A stretch of 64,000 nt of DNA from Bacteroidales bacterium. Its GTDB lineage: Bacteria > Bacteroidota > Bacteroidia > Bacteroidales > UBA1715. The notes beneath the pieces are model-generated. The model saw only the letters and a program-made list of their open reading frames with translations. It was not told the DNA's origin and ran no database searches. The position numbers and the translations under genes are program-made. Position 1 is the stretch's first letter, and each line of letters starts with the position of its first letter. This document shows positions 43,410 to 52,468 of this stretch, one piece after another. The stretch covers positions 35,947-99,946 of the forward strand of contig JAKSUA010000008.1 in assembly GCA_024409235.1 (NCBI GenBank), in the 5' to 3' direction.

Positions 43410-44372
43410 GTGAAAAAGTTTTCTCTGATATTGTTGATATTAATGTTTGCCTTAGGAGCCTCGGCACAATCATGGGGTTCTCAGGGATGGCAACTTGGGG
43501 CTTTTGGTGGAGCAACTTCTTTTGCTGGTGATATTATGAATACAAAAACAAGTGATCATAGTCGTTTCGTGGATACAAGGTATGATTTTGGTATTGCTCT
43601 AGAAAAAAAAATAATTTCAGGTATAGATGTAAGGCTGGTAGGATCTTATGGGGGGTTATATGGGTATAAAGAGAAGGACGCAATAGGGGAATTTATGAAT
43701 CATAAATTTGAAAGTAAATTCTTTGATTATCATTTTGACCTTAAATTGGATGTGTTAAAGTTTGCTTTGGGAGAGAATTTTCCATTCTCGGCCTATGGGT
43801 TAATTGGGATAGGGGGAATGAGTTATTCTTCTAATTGGTCAAGAGATAATGTTATGATACATGATACTTCTGGGGTTGCTTTAATTTATCCAGTAGGTTT
43901 GGGAGCTGCGGCAGAGGTTGGCCCTTTTAATATTTTTGTGGAGGGCGTATGGAATGTGAGTTTTTCAGATGCATTAGATGCTCAAGTTACAAATAATACA
44001 GATCACTGGATTCAAGATTCATATTTAACTTTTTCGGTAGGTGCAACTTATGAGTTTGGCGGATCTTCTTCAGGACATTATGCAGGAGCATCTAAGTCAA
44101 AAAGTGGTGCAACTAAGAAAGCGCAGAAACATAGAAATGTTTCCTCTAAAAATCTACATAAATCTACGTCTTCTTATCGCAAACGTGCTACAAGTTCTAA
44201 ACATCATTATAATAATGGTGGACGTGCTCATGTAAAGAGTCAACATACGAATTCGTTGAGTACAAAGAGAAAATATACAACAAGTAGTGGAAAAGGTAGT
44301 GGATTAAATATTAAGAAGAGTGATAATACCAACTCTTCTAAGAATAATCCGAAGTATCCTGTACATTACTAA
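43410..44372 (+). CDS. Outer-membrane beta-barrel protein with cationic Ser/Lys/His-rich tail
   Basis: A 320-residue protein with a Sec signal (MKKFSLILLILMFALGASAQ if GTG at 43410 initiates) and a small OmpA-like or OmpW-like barrel of about 190 residues: WQLGAFGGATSFAGDI, FGIALEKKIISGIDVRLVGSYGG, PFSAYGLIGIGGMSYSSN, and SYLTFSVGATYEFGG. The last 100 residues are low-complexity and strongly basic, rich in Ser, Lys, His, Asn and Thr, with no acidic cluster. Such a tail would be periplasmic and could bind peptidoglycan, LPS or nucleic acid; that is speculation. Upstream TTG codons are inside the promoter. Confidence 0.75.
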   Translation: MKKFSLILLILMFALGASAQSWGSQGWQLGAFGGATSFAGDIMNTKTSDHSRFVDTRYDFGIALEKKIISGIDVRLVGSYGGLYGYKEKDAIGEFMNHKFESKFFDYHFDLKLDVLKFALGENFPFSAYGLIGIGGMSYSSNWSRDNVMIHDTSGVALIYPVGLGAAAEVGPFNIFVEGVWNVSFSDALDAQVTNNTDHWIQDSYLTFSVGATYEFGGSSSGHYAGASKSKSGATKKAQKHRNVSSKNLHKSTSSYRKRATSSKHHYNNGGRAHVKSQHTNSLSTKRKYTTSSGKGSGLNIKKSDNTNSSKNNPKYPVHY

Positions 44373-44456
44373 TCAGAACATTTTGCGGTAAATCCTTTTT
44401 TTCGTATCTTTACAATTAACTCAAGATTTTTCTTGTGCATTAATTGTTGTTATGAT

Positions 44457-45194
44457 ATGAAAGCTATGATTTTTGCGGCGGGGCTTGGAACTCGTTTGAA
44501 AGCAATGACTGAAAATCGACCGAAGGCATTGGTTGAATGTAATGGGCGTACTTTATTGGAATTTGCAATTCTAAAACTAAAATATTTTGGATTCTCTGAA
44601 ATAATTGTCAATGTTCACCATTTTTCTTCTCAAATCATTGATTTCGTTGCAAGTCATGATTATGGAATCCCGGTGAGAATATCTGATGAAACCAATCAAT
44701 TATTAGATACAGGTGGTGGCTTGCTATTTGCAAAATCATTGTTGCAAGATTCGGATCCATTTCTTGTTTGTAATGTGGATATAATAAGTTCTATCGATTT
44801 TAATAAAATGATAGAATTTCACAAACAAAAAAATGCATTAGTAACGTTAGCAGTAAGTGACAGAAAAACATCTCGTTATCTCTTGTTTGACAAGAATCAT
44901 CAATTGTGTGCCTGGGAGAATCGTAAAACTCAGGAAAAAAAGGTTGTACGGGAAAGCCTGGAATATATTCCTCTTGCTTTTAGTGGAATTCAAATTATCA
45001 GTCCGAAAATTTTTGATTATATTTCAGAAAGTGGCAAATTTGCAATAATGGATTTATATCTTCGCTTAGCCGCAGAACATTCAATTATTGCCTATGACCA
45101 TACTGGTGATTTTTGGTTAGATGTAGGAAAATTTGAAGAATTTGAATCTATTGAGAATCAAGTGAAAAACCGCAAATTTGAATATTTAGAATGA
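44457..45194 (+). CDS. Sugar-phosphate nucleotidyltransferase (MurU/GDP-mannose pyrophosphorylase-like)
   Basis: NTP-transferase family enzyme that probably activates a sugar 1-phosphate. The signature MKAMIFAAGLGTRLKAMTEN plus RPKALVECNGRTLLEF is at the N-terminus. VHHFSSQI, DTGGGLLFA, FLVCNVDII (metal Asp), and DFWLDVGKFEEFE at the C-terminus complete the pattern. The 245-residue single-domain length is close to MurU. ATG at 44457 is preferred over the open frame upstream. It overlaps recJ by 4 bases. The sugar is not deducible. Confidence 0.85.
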   Translation: MKAMIFAAGLGTRLKAMTENRPKALVECNGRTLLEFAILKLKYFGFSEIIVNVHHFSSQIIDFVASHDYGIPVRISDETNQLLDTGGGLLFAKSLLQDSDPFLVCNVDIISSIDFNKMIEFHKQKNALVTLAVSDRKTSRYLLFDKNHQLCAWENRKTQEKKVVRESLEYIPLAFSGIQIISPKIFDYISESGKFAIMDLYLRLAAEHSIIAYDHTGDFWLDVGKFEEFESIENQVKNRKFEYLE

Positions 45195-46936
45195 CAAACT
45201 ATTATTGGAGTTTTCCTGAAATTGATACTGAAGATATTGACTTTGGCGAGGACTTGTTTCCTCAAATAGAAACAATATTAAAATTACGTGGAATTCAGTC
45301 TAAGTCACAATTACAGGAACTAAAAGCGTACGATTTTGGAAAATTACACAGCCCATTCTTGATGAAAGATATGGACAAGGCTGTGAATCGTGTGCTAAAA
45401 GCTTTGGAAGAGAATCAAAGGATTCTTGTATATGGTGATTATGATGTGGATGGAACTACAGCTATTGCTCTTGTCTATTCATTTTTAAAAGATAGAGATG
45501 CAGATGTAGATTTCTATGTTCCAGATCGTTATGCAGAAGGCTATGGCGTGTCTGAAAAAGGCGTCCAAACAGCCGTGGAAAATAATGTCAATCTGCTTAT
45601 AACTCTTGATTGTGGCATTAAAGCCAATAAAATGATTGCTAAAGCTCAGGCGGCAGGAATTGATGTTATTGTATGTGATCATCATAATCAAGGGGAAACA
45701 TTGCCAGAAGCTTATGCTGTTCTCGATCCTAAACGTCATGATTGTGAATATCCCTTTAAAGAATTGTCAGGGTGTGGTGTTGGCTATAAGTTGATGTATG
45801 CCTTATGTTGCAAATTGGGCTTGTCTGTAAAAGATGATTTAAACAAATATCTTGATTACTTAGCTATTAGTACAGCTGCTGATATTGTTCCCATAACTGG
45901 TGAAAATCGTGTTTATATGCATTATGGTTTAATGAAAATGTGTAAAAAACCATTGGTGCCGATAAAAACAATGTTGGTGCATTCAAAATTGATATCATTA
46001 ACAAAAGATAATAATGGGGAAGAAGTAATCGTTTGTCCGAATAAATTGACAGTTAGTGATATAGTTTTTAGGGTTGCACCAAAAATAAATGCTGCAGGAA
46101 GAATGGAGAGTGCCCGTGATGCGATAAATCTTTTGTTGGCAAAGGATGAACAAGAGGCTTCGCAGTTTTTTTCAACTGTTGTAGTGCAAAATTCGGAACG
46201 ACAGGAGAAGGAAAAAATCATTTGTGACGAGGCTTTGTCAATGATAAAATCTAATCCAGAAAATAGTTATTCGACAGTATTGTATAAGGAAGACTGGCAC
46301 AAGGGTGTTGTTGGTATTGCAGCAGCCAAGGTAATAGAAAGTTATTATAAGCCGACAGTGATTCTGTGTGGTGAAGGCGATGTAATTTCTGGCTCAGCTC
46401 GTTCGGTATCGGATTTTGATTTGTATTCTGCTGTAGATAGTTGTTCTGATTTTCTAGCTGCTTTTGGCGGTCACAAACATGCGGCTGGTTTGTCAATGAA
46501 GAAAGAGAATCTGGAGCTTTTTAGAAATGCTTTTGAAGAAGCTGTAGCCAAATCGATAAAACCATATCAGCAGCAGCCTTCAATAAAAATTGATGCACAA
46601 ATAACTTTGGATGAAATTGTTCCTGAATTCTATAAACAAGTTCAATATCTCGCTCCATTTGGACCGGAAAATATGGATCCGGTTTTTGCTGTTCTAGGCG
46701 TAAAACCAGAAAAGGTGTATTTTATGGGAAACGAAGAGGTACATTTAAGAATGAATTTTAGAATGGAAACAGGAAATACAATAAGCGCAGTTGGTTTTTT
46801 TATGGCAGAAAAATGGAAAAATTTTCCGGAAAATTCGAAGGTTGATATATGCTTTACGATTGGCACAAATACTTATCGCGGGTTGACATCGCTTCAATTA
46901 CATTTAAAGGATGTTAGACTTTCCAATGAACAGTAA
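45191..46936 (+). CDS. recJ: Single-stranded-DNA-specific exonuclease RecJ
   Basis: 5'-3' ssDNA exonuclease for recombination and mismatch repair. DHH-family motifs are seen: YGDYDVDGTTAIAL (motif I-II), LDCGIKAN and VIVCDHHNQGE (DHH), AISTAADIVPITGENR. The DHHA1 domain contains GSARSVSDFDLYSAVDSCSDFLAAFGGHKHAAGLSM. An OB-fold C-terminal region follows (PFGPENMDPVF). Length 581 residues is normal. Start overlaps the preceding gene by ATGA. Confidence 0.96.
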   Translation: MTNYYWSFPEIDTEDIDFGEDLFPQIETILKLRGIQSKSQLQELKAYDFGKLHSPFLMKDMDKAVNRVLKALEENQRILVYGDYDVDGTTAIALVYSFLKDRDADVDFYVPDRYAEGYGVSEKGVQTAVENNVNLLITLDCGIKANKMIAKAQAAGIDVIVCDHHNQGETLPEAYAVLDPKRHDCEYPFKELSGCGVGYKLMYALCCKLGLSVKDDLNKYLDYLAISTAADIVPITGENRVYMHYGLMKMCKKPLVPIKTMLVHSKLISLTKDNNGEEVIVCPNKLTVSDIVFRVAPKINAAGRMESARDAINLLLAKDEQEASQFFSTVVVQNSERQEKEKIICDEALSMIKSNPENSYSTVLYKEDWHKGVVGIAAAKVIESYYKPTVILCGEGDVISGSARSVSDFDLYSAVDSCSDFLAAFGGHKHAAGLSMKKENLELFRNAFEEAVAKSIKPYQQQPSIKIDAQITLDEIVPEFYKQVQYLAPFGPENMDPVFAVLGVKPEKVYFMGNEEVHLRMNFRMETGNTISAVGFFMAEKWKNFPENSKVDICFTIGTNTYRGLTSLQLHLKDVRLSNEQ

Positions 46937-46940
46937 ATAA

Positions 46941-46970
46941 AAAAGGGTAAGATTTTTTCTTACCCTCTTT
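46941..46970. terminator. Bidirectional terminator between recJ and metK
   Basis: AAAGGGTAAGA-ttttt-TCTTACCCTcTTT hairpin flanked by A and T runs. Confidence 0.85.
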
Positions 46971-46988
46971 ATTATAGAATCTAAATTT

Positions 46989-48251
46989 TTAGCAATTGAA
47001 TTCTTTCTTGATTTTTTCAACGTAATCAAGAAGTTCCCAACCGAAAAATTGTACTTTTTTCTTTTTACCTTCAACAATAACTTCTTTTACTTCTGGTGTT
47101 CTACCAAAATGTCCGTAAGATGCTGTTGCTTGGAAAATTGGATTAGTTAAACCAAAACGTTTTACAATAGCAATCGGACGAAGGTCGAAAATTTTAGCAA
47201 CAATATTTGCTATTTCTTCGTCAGTATATTTTTTACCGTCAGATTTTTTTACACGGCATGTTCCGTATGTGTTTACATAGACGTTAACTGGTTTAGCAAC
47301 ACCGATAGCATAAGATACTTGAACAAGACATTCGTGTGCAATACCTGCTGCTACAAGATTTTTTGCAATATGACGAGCTGCATATGCTGCACTTCTGTCA
47401 ACTTTTGAGGAATCTTTTCCAGAAAATGCGCCACCTCCGTGTGCTCCGCGACCTCCATAGGTATCAACAATAATTTTGCGACCTGTTAAACCTGTATCTC
47501 CGTGAGGACCTCCGATAACAAATTTACCTGTAGGATTTACCATAAATTTGAAATTTTGATCGAATAATTTATGTAAACGTTTAGGATAGCTTAAACGAAC
47601 AGGTTTAATAACATATTTACGTAAATCTTCGGCGATTTTTGCTTGTGTTTCTTCGTCAGAAAGACCAAGATCGTCGTGTTGAGTAGAAATTACAATTGTG
47701 TCGATTTTTACGGCTTTGTCTGTTTTTGTGTCGTATTCAATTGTAACTTGAGACTTAGAATCAGGACGAAGATATTTCATTACTCTTCCTGCTTTACGAA
47801 CTTCTGCAAGTTTTAGTAATAAGCTGTGTGCTATGTCTAATGTAAGAGGCATGAAGTTCTCTGTTTCGTCTGTTGCGTAACCGAACATCATTCCTTGGTC
47901 ACCTGCACCTTGTTCTTCTGGATTCGCACGTTCAACACCTTGATTTATGTCTGCTGACTGAGCATGTAGTGCTGAAATTACGCCACATGAATCTCCGTCA
48001 AATTTATAGTCAGATTTGTTGTAACCAATTTCGTTGATGACTTTTCGTGCAACTTCTTGAACGTCAATTACTCCTTTGCTCTTGATTTCGCCACTTAAAA
48101 CGGTTAATCCTGTTGTAACTAATGTTTCACAGGCAACTTTAGAATTTGGATCTTGACTAAGATACGCGTCAAGAATTGCGTCTGAAATTTGATCTGCTAC
48201 TTTGTCTGGATGACCTTCTGAAACAGATTCTGATGTAAATAAATAACCCAT
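46989..48251 (-). CDS. metK: S-adenosylmethionine synthetase
   Basis: Makes SAM from methionine and ATP. Diagnostic motifs are [15 protein letters not shown] at the N-terminus, [10 protein letters not shown] and GGGAFSGKD (P-loop-like). Length is 420 residues from the ATG at 48251 (MGYLFTSES). The frame is open 29 codons further upstream, but that part lies in the A-rich leader and has no family similarity. The transcript probably starts at the promoter at 48368, leaving a leader of about 110 bases that contains a GCAGCACTGCTG palindrome but no riboswitch I can recognise. Confidence 0.97.
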   Translation of the reverse strand: MGYLFTSESVSEGHPDKVADQISDAILDAYLSQDPNSKVACETLVTTGLTVLSGEIKSKGVIDVQEVARKVINEIGYNKSDYKFDGDSCGVISALHAQSADINQGVERANPEEQGAGDQGMMFGYATDETENFMPLTLDIAHSLLLKLAEVRKAGRVMKYLRPDSKSQVTIEYDTKTDKAVKIDTIVISTQHDDLGLSDEETQAKIAEDLRKYVIKPVRLSYPKRLHKLFDQNFKFMVNPTGKFVIGGPHGDTGLTGRKIIVDTYGGRGAHGGGAFSGKDSSKVDRSAAYAARHIAKNLVAAGIAHECLVQVSYAIGVAKPVNVYVNTYGTCRVKKSDGKKYTDEEIANIVAKIFDLRPIAIVKRFGLTNPIFQATASYGHFGRTPEVKEVIVEGKKKKVQFFGWELLDYVEKIKKEFNC

Positions 48252-48367
48252 TTTAATAAAAATTAAATTAAAAAAATTAAAATGGAAAAATGGTATAATG
48301 CAGCACTGCTGTTTTAGCATTTTTTTGTGTGGTTGCAATCAACTCAAATCTTTCCACTTGTTCGGTA

Positions 48368-48375
48368 CAAATATA
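48368..48375 (-). promoter_or_regulatory. -7 box of the metK promoter
   Basis: TATATTTG on the minus strand, inside the palindrome-like GGTATATTTGTACC. Confidence 0.55.
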
Positions 48376-48395
48376 CCATCTTATTTTAAAAAAGA

Positions 48396-48425
48396 AACCC
48401 CTTGCTTGAAAAAAAGCAAGGGGTT
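48396..48425 (-). terminator. Terminator of the Spy-like gene
   Basis: AACCCCTTGCTT / AAGCAAGGGGTT 12-bp stem followed on the minus strand by a T-rich run; it lies immediately upstream of the metK promoter. Confidence 0.9.
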
Positions 48426-48450
48426 AGAAAATTTACTTTATATAGAATGA

Positions 48451-48903
48451 CTATTTTTGGATATCGTCATTGTTTCCGAAAGGTCTTTCTGGTCTTTCAT
48501 GTTTGTCTTTACAAGGTCTGTCTCTTTTGTCGCATTTTTTTGCTTTTAGTTCTTCTAATTTAGCTTTTTGCTCGTCTGAAAGAATTGCTTTGAATGCTTC
48601 GTCAAATTTTTCTCTTTCTGCTTGCTCTGCTTTTCTTTGTTCTTCTTTCAAACTTTTAATCTGTGCTTTTTGTTCTTCTGATAGTTGAAGTTCATCTTCC
48701 ATCATTTTGAAAAAACATTTATTGTCAGATTTGTGATGAGTTGGTTTCCCAGGAAAATTTGGGCATTCTTGCTGTTCTATAGCACAAGGAGGTTTAGGTC
48801 CTTCATATTTTTTACTGCAGTTAGCAGTGCAACAGATTACAGCGCCAAGAGCAACACCAATAATTGTTATGCCTGCTCCAATTAAAACATCTTTTACGTT
48901 CAT
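48451..48903 (-). CDS. Spy/CpxP-like periplasmic protein, membrane-anchored
   Basis: A 150-residue protein with an N-terminal uncleaved-looking helix (VLIGAGITIIGVALGAVIC) and a helical, charged domain containing two LTxxQ-like repeats, LSEEQKAQIKSL and LSDEQKAKLEEL, typical of Spy/CpxP/ZraP envelope-stress proteins. It is rich in Cys (seven or more), His and Lys, and ends in a charged low-complexity tail. Metal sensing or chaperone activity in the periplasm is likely by family. Monocistronic: promoter region upstream at 48904-48969 and a strong terminator downstream. Confidence 0.75.
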   Translation of the reverse strand: MNVKDVLIGAGITIIGVALGAVICCTANCSKKYEGPKPPCAIEQQECPNFPGKPTHHKSDNKCFFKMMEDELQLSEEQKAQIKSLKEEQRKAEQAEREKFDEAFKAILSDEQKAKLEELKAKKCDKRDRPCKDKHERPERPFGNNDDIQK

Positions 48904-48969
48904 AATAGTAAGAATTTAAATGATTAATATTAGTTTAACGTTTGTCTATATGAAAAAATTGTGCCAAAA

Positions 48970-49704
48970 TTATTTTAATCCGATAAATGAACACATTCTT
49001 CCTGTTTTTCCGTCTCTTCGGTAAGAAAAAAATAACTCGGGATTAGAATATGTATCAAGATTTGCGTTGTGTATCGTGCCAATATTCAGATTTTGTAGGG
49101 TGGATTCTACAGTTTTATTTAAGTTGAAATAAAGTGAATTGTTTTTTTCAGAAAAGAAATCATTGGGAAAATAATTAAGAAATTCTTTCCCGACTTCGTA
49201 GTTTTCTCCGGAAATCATTGGACCTATGTATGCGTGTATTTTTTGCGGTTCGACATATTGAGAAAGAATTTTTACCATATTTTGAATGATACCATCACGT
49301 GTACCACGCCAACCGCAGTGTAATCCGGCAATGATGGAGAAATCTTCGTCATGAAATAATATGGAACCGCAATCTGCAATTGAAATTGACAACATCACAC
49401 CTTTTCTTCTTGTAAAGAAACCGTCTGCCTCAGAGTCATTAACAAATGAATCATCAACTTCAACTATCTTCGCTGAATGTACTTGTCGAAGATTAGAAAC
49501 GGTTAGTGATGGAGCTATTGCGTTGAATAATAAGTGTCTGTTCTTTTTAATATTTTCTTGTTTATCTTCGGAATGAAGCCCGGTGTTCATGCTATTGTAA
49601 ACACCTTGGCTAACACCACCTTTTCTTGTCGAAAATCCGGCAATGCATGTGTTCGTGTTTAACCATTCAAAATAGGGAAGCGGTGTTTCTTTATATTGTA
49701 ACAT
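48970..49704 (-). CDS. pgeF: YfiH/PgeF (LACC1-like) multicopper-fold enzyme
   Basis: DUF152 family enzyme; members act as purine nucleoside phosphorylase/adenosine deaminase or remove misincorporated residues in peptidoglycan precursors. The zinc site residues are visible: RQVHSAKIVEVDD (His), IADCGSILFHD (Cys) and AGLHCGWRGTRDGII (His). The C-terminus DTYSNPELFFSYRRDGKTGRMCSFI is conserved. ATG at 49704 gives 244 residues; an upstream in-frame TTG at 49725 is the end of the -7 box at 49723-49730 and is rejected. Confidence 0.92.
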   Translation of the reverse strand: MLQYKETPLPYFEWLNTNTCIAGFSTRKGGVSQGVYNSMNTGLHSEDKQENIKKNRHLLFNAIAPSLTVSNLRQVHSAKIVEVDDSFVNDSEADGFFTRRKGVMLSISIADCGSILFHDEDFSIIAGLHCGWRGTRDGIIQNMVKILSQYVEPQKIHAYIGPMISGENYEVGKEFLNYFPNDFFSEKNNSLYFNLNKTVESTLQNLNIGTIHNANLDTYSNPELFFSYRRDGKTGRMCSFIGLK

Positions 49705-49722
49705 AAGAAAATGATTATGTCT

Positions 49723-49730
49723 CAAAGATA
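49723..49730 (-). promoter_or_regulatory. -7 box for pgeF
   Basis: TATCTTTG on the minus strand, 18 bases before the pgeF ATG. Confidence 0.55.
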
Positions 49731-49763
49731 TAGATTTTGTGTGAAATTTTTATGTGAAAATTA

Positions 49764-49771
49764 TACATTTG
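49764..49771 (+). promoter_or_regulatory. -7 box for gmhA-siaC
   Basis: TACATTTG, 18 bases upstream of the gmhA ATG; divergent from the pgeF promoter about 35 bases away. Confidence 0.55.
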
Positions 49772-49789
49772 CACAGAGATAAATAAACA

Positions 49790-50371
49790 ATGAAAAATAC
49801 TATACAAAAGACTATAAATGAGTCCGTTTCGGTTAAGCAGTTGTTGTTGAATGATGATGTTACATTGTCGAAAATTGAAACTGTAGCAAAAAAAATGATA
49901 GATTCTTATAAAGAAGGTCATAAAACAATGTTTGCAGGAAATGGAGGAAGTGCGGCGGATTCTCAACATTTAGCAGCGGAACTGGTTAATAGGTTTTGTT
50001 TTGACAGAGACGGTATTCCTGCCTTAGCGTTATCTACTGATAGCTCTGTAGTTACGTCAATATCAAATGATTATGGATATGATGTTTTGTTTTCCCGTCA
50101 AATAAAAGCTTTGGGAAATAAGGGTGATGTTTTTGTCGGAATATCAACTTCAGGAAACTCAGAGAATATTATCAATGCATTCCGTGTGTGTAAAGAGAAA
50201 GAAATTTTTACCGTTGGTTTAACTGGAGAAACGGGAGGTAAAATGGCTCAGGAATGTGACGTGTGTTTGTGTGTGCCTTCGAAAGTGACTGCAAGAATAC
50301 AAGAGTCACATATTTTGATTGGTCATATTATTTGTGGTTTGGTCGAAAATGCACTTTTTGAGAAAAAATAA
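49790..50371 (+). CDS. gmhA: Phosphoheptose isomerase (SIS domain)
   Basis: Isomerises sedoheptulose 7-phosphate to D-glycero-D-manno-heptose 7-phosphate, the first step to ADP-heptose for LPS. SIS-fold signatures: MFAGNGGSAADSQHLAAELVNRF, LSTDSSVVTSISNDYGYD, GISTSGNSENIINA and SHILIGHIICGLVE with the active-site His. Length 193 matches GmhA. Works in the same pathway as gmhB at 12.4 kb. The stop overlaps the siaC start (TAATG). Confidence 0.93.
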   Translation: MKNTIQKTINESVSVKQLLLNDDVTLSKIETVAKKMIDSYKEGHKTMFAGNGGSAADSQHLAAELVNRFCFDRDGIPALALSTDSSVVTSISNDYGYDVLFSRQIKALGNKGDVFVGISTSGNSENIINAFRVCKEKEIFTVGLTGETGGKMAQECDVCLCVPSKVTARIQESHILIGHIICGLVENALFEKK

Positions 50372-50757
50372 TGGAACATCTTTATATAGCAAAAACAGCA
50401 CATACTCCAGAGGTATTTTTTAATATCGATGAGAATAAGTTATGTATTTACGGACGCTCTTTTCCTGAAGATTCTGCTTCGTTCTATTCTCCGGTTGTTT
50501 TGTGGCTTGAATCTAATATCCAAGAGTTTACGAAGGAATTTGTATTAGAGGTTCAGTTGGAGTATTTTAATACATCTTCCTCAAAATATTTGTTGAAGAT
50601 GCTTCGGTTCATGGAAAAATACAAGGAATCCCATGATGTTCCTATTTCTGTTAAATGGAATTATTTTCAGGGAGATGTGGATATGAAAGAGGCAGGAATG
50701 GAATATCAACAGTTTGTCTCGCTTCCGTTTGATTTTGTTGAGATTGATAGAAAATAA
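50371..50757 (+). CDS. SiaC-family (DUF1987) regulatory phosphoprotein
   Basis: A 128-residue cytosolic protein of the DUF1987/SiaC family; in Pseudomonas SiaC is phosphorylated by SiaB and controls a diguanylate cyclase. Matching blocks are TPEVFFNIDENKLCIYGRSFPEDSA split across the N-terminus, with the phospho-acceptor Ser/Thr in a YFNTSSSKYLLKML segment. Coupled to gmhA by a one-base overlap. No SiaA/B/D partners are in the window, and c-di-GMP control in Bacteroidetes is limited, so the local role is unclear. Confidence 0.85.
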   Translation: MEHLYIAKTAHTPEVFFNIDENKLCIYGRSFPEDSASFYSPVVLWLESNIQEFTKEFVLEVQLEYFNTSSSKYLLKMLRFMEKYKESHDVPISVKWNYFQGDVDMKEAGMEYQQFVSLPFDFVEIDRK

Positions 50758-50791
50758 ATTGTTTCGGATGTACTTGATAGAACAATTTTAA

Positions 50792-50799
50792 TATATTTG
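50792..50799 (+). promoter_or_regulatory. -7 box of the leu operon promoter
   Basis: TATATTTG lies 8 bases before the leader-peptide ATG at 50808, predicting a start site almost at the initiation codon (near-leaderless leader peptide). Confidence 0.6.
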
Positions 50800-50807
50800 C
50801 ATCAGTT

Positions 50808-50861
50808 ATGAATAGATTTCAATTAGACATATTGCTCTTGTTGCTCGTTAGCAAATGCTAA
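50808..50861 (+). CDS. Leucine-rich leader peptide of the leu operon (attenuator)
   Basis: A 17-codon frame encoding MNRFQLDILLLLLVSKC and stop. Six of 17 residues are Leu, five of them consecutive (TTG CTC TTG TTG CTC), with Ile and Val beside them. It is immediately followed by alternative RNA structures, and the stop codon itself lies in the 5' strand of the antiterminator. Stalling on the Leu run for lack of charged tRNA-Leu would leave that strand free; reaching the stop would cover it. This is the arrangement of classical ribosome-mediated attenuation. Translation is inferred, not shown. Confidence 0.75.
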   Translation: MNRFQLDILLLLLVSKC

Positions 50862-50923
50862 GGGGTCGAAAGACAGTGTGTTATAACATAACCCCTTAGC
50901 GTATTTCGTTGAGGGGTTTTTTA
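50857..50923 (+). terminator. leu attenuator: mutually exclusive antiterminator and terminator
   Basis: Antiterminator: GCTAAGGGGT (50857-50866) pairs perfectly over 10 bp with ACCCCTTAGC (50891-50900). Terminator: ACCCCTTAGCG (50891-50901) pairs with CGTTGAGGGGT (50907-50917; two G-T pairs, loop TATTT), followed by a T run. The shared 50891-50900 strand makes the two helices exclusive. leuA starts 16 bases further on. Confidence 0.85.
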
Positions 50924-50938
50924 TTAAATTTATGTATT

Positions 50939-52441
50939 ATGAGCGATAAAGTTTACATTTTCGACACGACATTGCGAGACGGAGAACAAGCTCCAGGCAA
51001 TCAATTAAACATGCTTGAAAAATTAGAAGTTGCCAGAGCGTTGGAAGAACTTGGCGTTGACATTATCGAAGCAGGTTTCCCAATTTCAAGTCCTGGTGAT
51101 TTTGAATCTGTTGTTCAAATTTCGAAAGTTGTTACAAATCCTACGGTTTGTGGATTAACTCGTGCAGTACAAAAAGATATAGATGTTGCCGCTGACGCTC
51201 TTCGCTATGCAAAACATCCTCGTATTCATACTGGTATAGGTACTTCTTACAATCATATTTACCACAAATTAAAATCAACTCCTGAGGAAATTATCCGTCG
51301 TGGTGTTGATGCTGTTAAATATGCAAAGAAATATGTGGAAGATGTGGAATTCTACTGCGAAGACGCTGGTCGTACCGACAATGAATATTTAGCTCGCGTT
51401 GTTGAAGCTGTTATTGCGGCTGGTGCAACTGTTGTAAATATTCCAGATACAACTGGTTACTGCTTACCATCTGAATTTGGTGAAAAAATCAAATACTTGA
51501 TGGAACATGTTTCAAACATCGACAAAGCAATTATTTCTACTCACTGCCACAACGATTTAGGTATGGCAACCGCAAATACTATGTCTGGTGTATTGAATGG
51601 CGCACGCCAAGTTGAAGTTGCTATCAATGGTGTGGGAGAACGCGCAGGTAATACAGCTCTTGAAGAAGTTGTGATGGCAATTAAGAGCCATAACAATCTT
51701 GGAGTTTATACTGACATCGTGACTCCTAACATTATGCGTTCAAGTAAGATGATACAACGCTTAATGAAAAGCCCTGTACAAGCAAACAAAGCTATCGTTG
51801 GTAAAAATGCATTTGCTCACTCATCAGGTATTCACCAAGATGGCGTGTTAAAGCAACGCGAAACATACGAAATCATTGACCCTAAAGACGTTGGCGTAGA
51901 TGAGTCTTCTATCATCTTAACTGCTCGTAGCGGTCACGCTGCATTAAAATATCGTCTACAATTGTTAGGCTATACTATTGAAGGTGAAGAACTTGATAAG
52001 ACATACAAAGATTTCTTGAAAATGGCTGACGAAAAGAAAATCGTTAACGATGACGATTTATTAATCTTAGTTGGCAAAGAAAAAATCAAAAGAGAACGCT
52101 CAATCTCTATTGAACAATTACAAGTTGTTTGTGGAAATTCAATGATTCCTACTGCTACTGTTTCGTTAAACATTAAAGGTGAGATTAAAACTGAAACAGC
52201 AACTGGTAACGGTCCTGTAGATGCTGCCTACACTGCTGTAAAGAAGATTTTTGTTGACAATAACATTCACCTACAAGAGTTCCTTATCCAAGGATTTAAT
52301 GGTGGTTGCGACGACAGCGGACGCGTTTCTGTTCAAGTAGAATTCAATAAACATTTTTACCAAGGTCTTGGTGTTAATACCGACATTGTAACAGCTTCTG
52401 TTGACGCATTGATAGATGCAATAAGTAAGGCTTTAGAATAA
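50939..52441 (+). CDS. leuA: 2-isopropylmalate synthase
   Basis: First committed enzyme of leucine synthesis, condensing acetyl-CoA with 2-oxoisovalerate. The TIM-barrel catalytic domain begins [16 protein letters not shown]; metal His residues lie in [24 protein letters not shown] and [12 protein letters not shown] are conserved. The C-terminal regulatory LeuA dimer domain (about residues 370-500) mediates feedback inhibition in the family. ATG at 50939 is used; the open frame upstream passes through the attenuator terminator. First structural gene of leuA-leuC-leuD. Confidence 0.97.
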   Translation: MSDKVYIFDTTLRDGEQAPGNQLNMLEKLEVARALEELGVDIIEAGFPISSPGDFESVVQISKVVTNPTVCGLTRAVQKDIDVAADALRYAKHPRIHTGIGTSYNHIYHKLKSTPEEIIRRGVDAVKYAKKYVEDVEFYCEDAGRTDNEYLARVVEAVIAAGATVVNIPDTTGYCLPSEFGEKIKYLMEHVSNIDKAIISTHCHNDLGMATANTMSGVLNGARQVEVAINGVGERAGNTALEEVVMAIKSHNNLGVYTDIVTPNIMRSSKMIQRLMKSPVQANKAIVGKNAFAHSSGIHQDGVLKQRETYEIIDPKDVGVDESSIILTARSGHAALKYRLQLLGYTIEGEELDKTYKDFLKMADEKKIVNDDDLLILVGKEKIKRERSISIEQLQVVCGNSMIPTATVSLNIKGEIKTETATGNGPVDAAYTAVKKIFVDNNIHLQEFLIQGFNGGCDDSGRVSVQVEFNKHFYQGLGVNTDIVTASVDALIDAISKALE

Positions 52442-52468
52442 ATCGAAATAAAAAAACAAACAAATAAA

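Noticed and set aside
48252..48375. SAM riboswitch in the metK leader
   Set aside because: The leader is about 110 bases, A/T-rich, with one small GCAGCACTGCTG palindrome; I could not match a known SAM riboswitch core.
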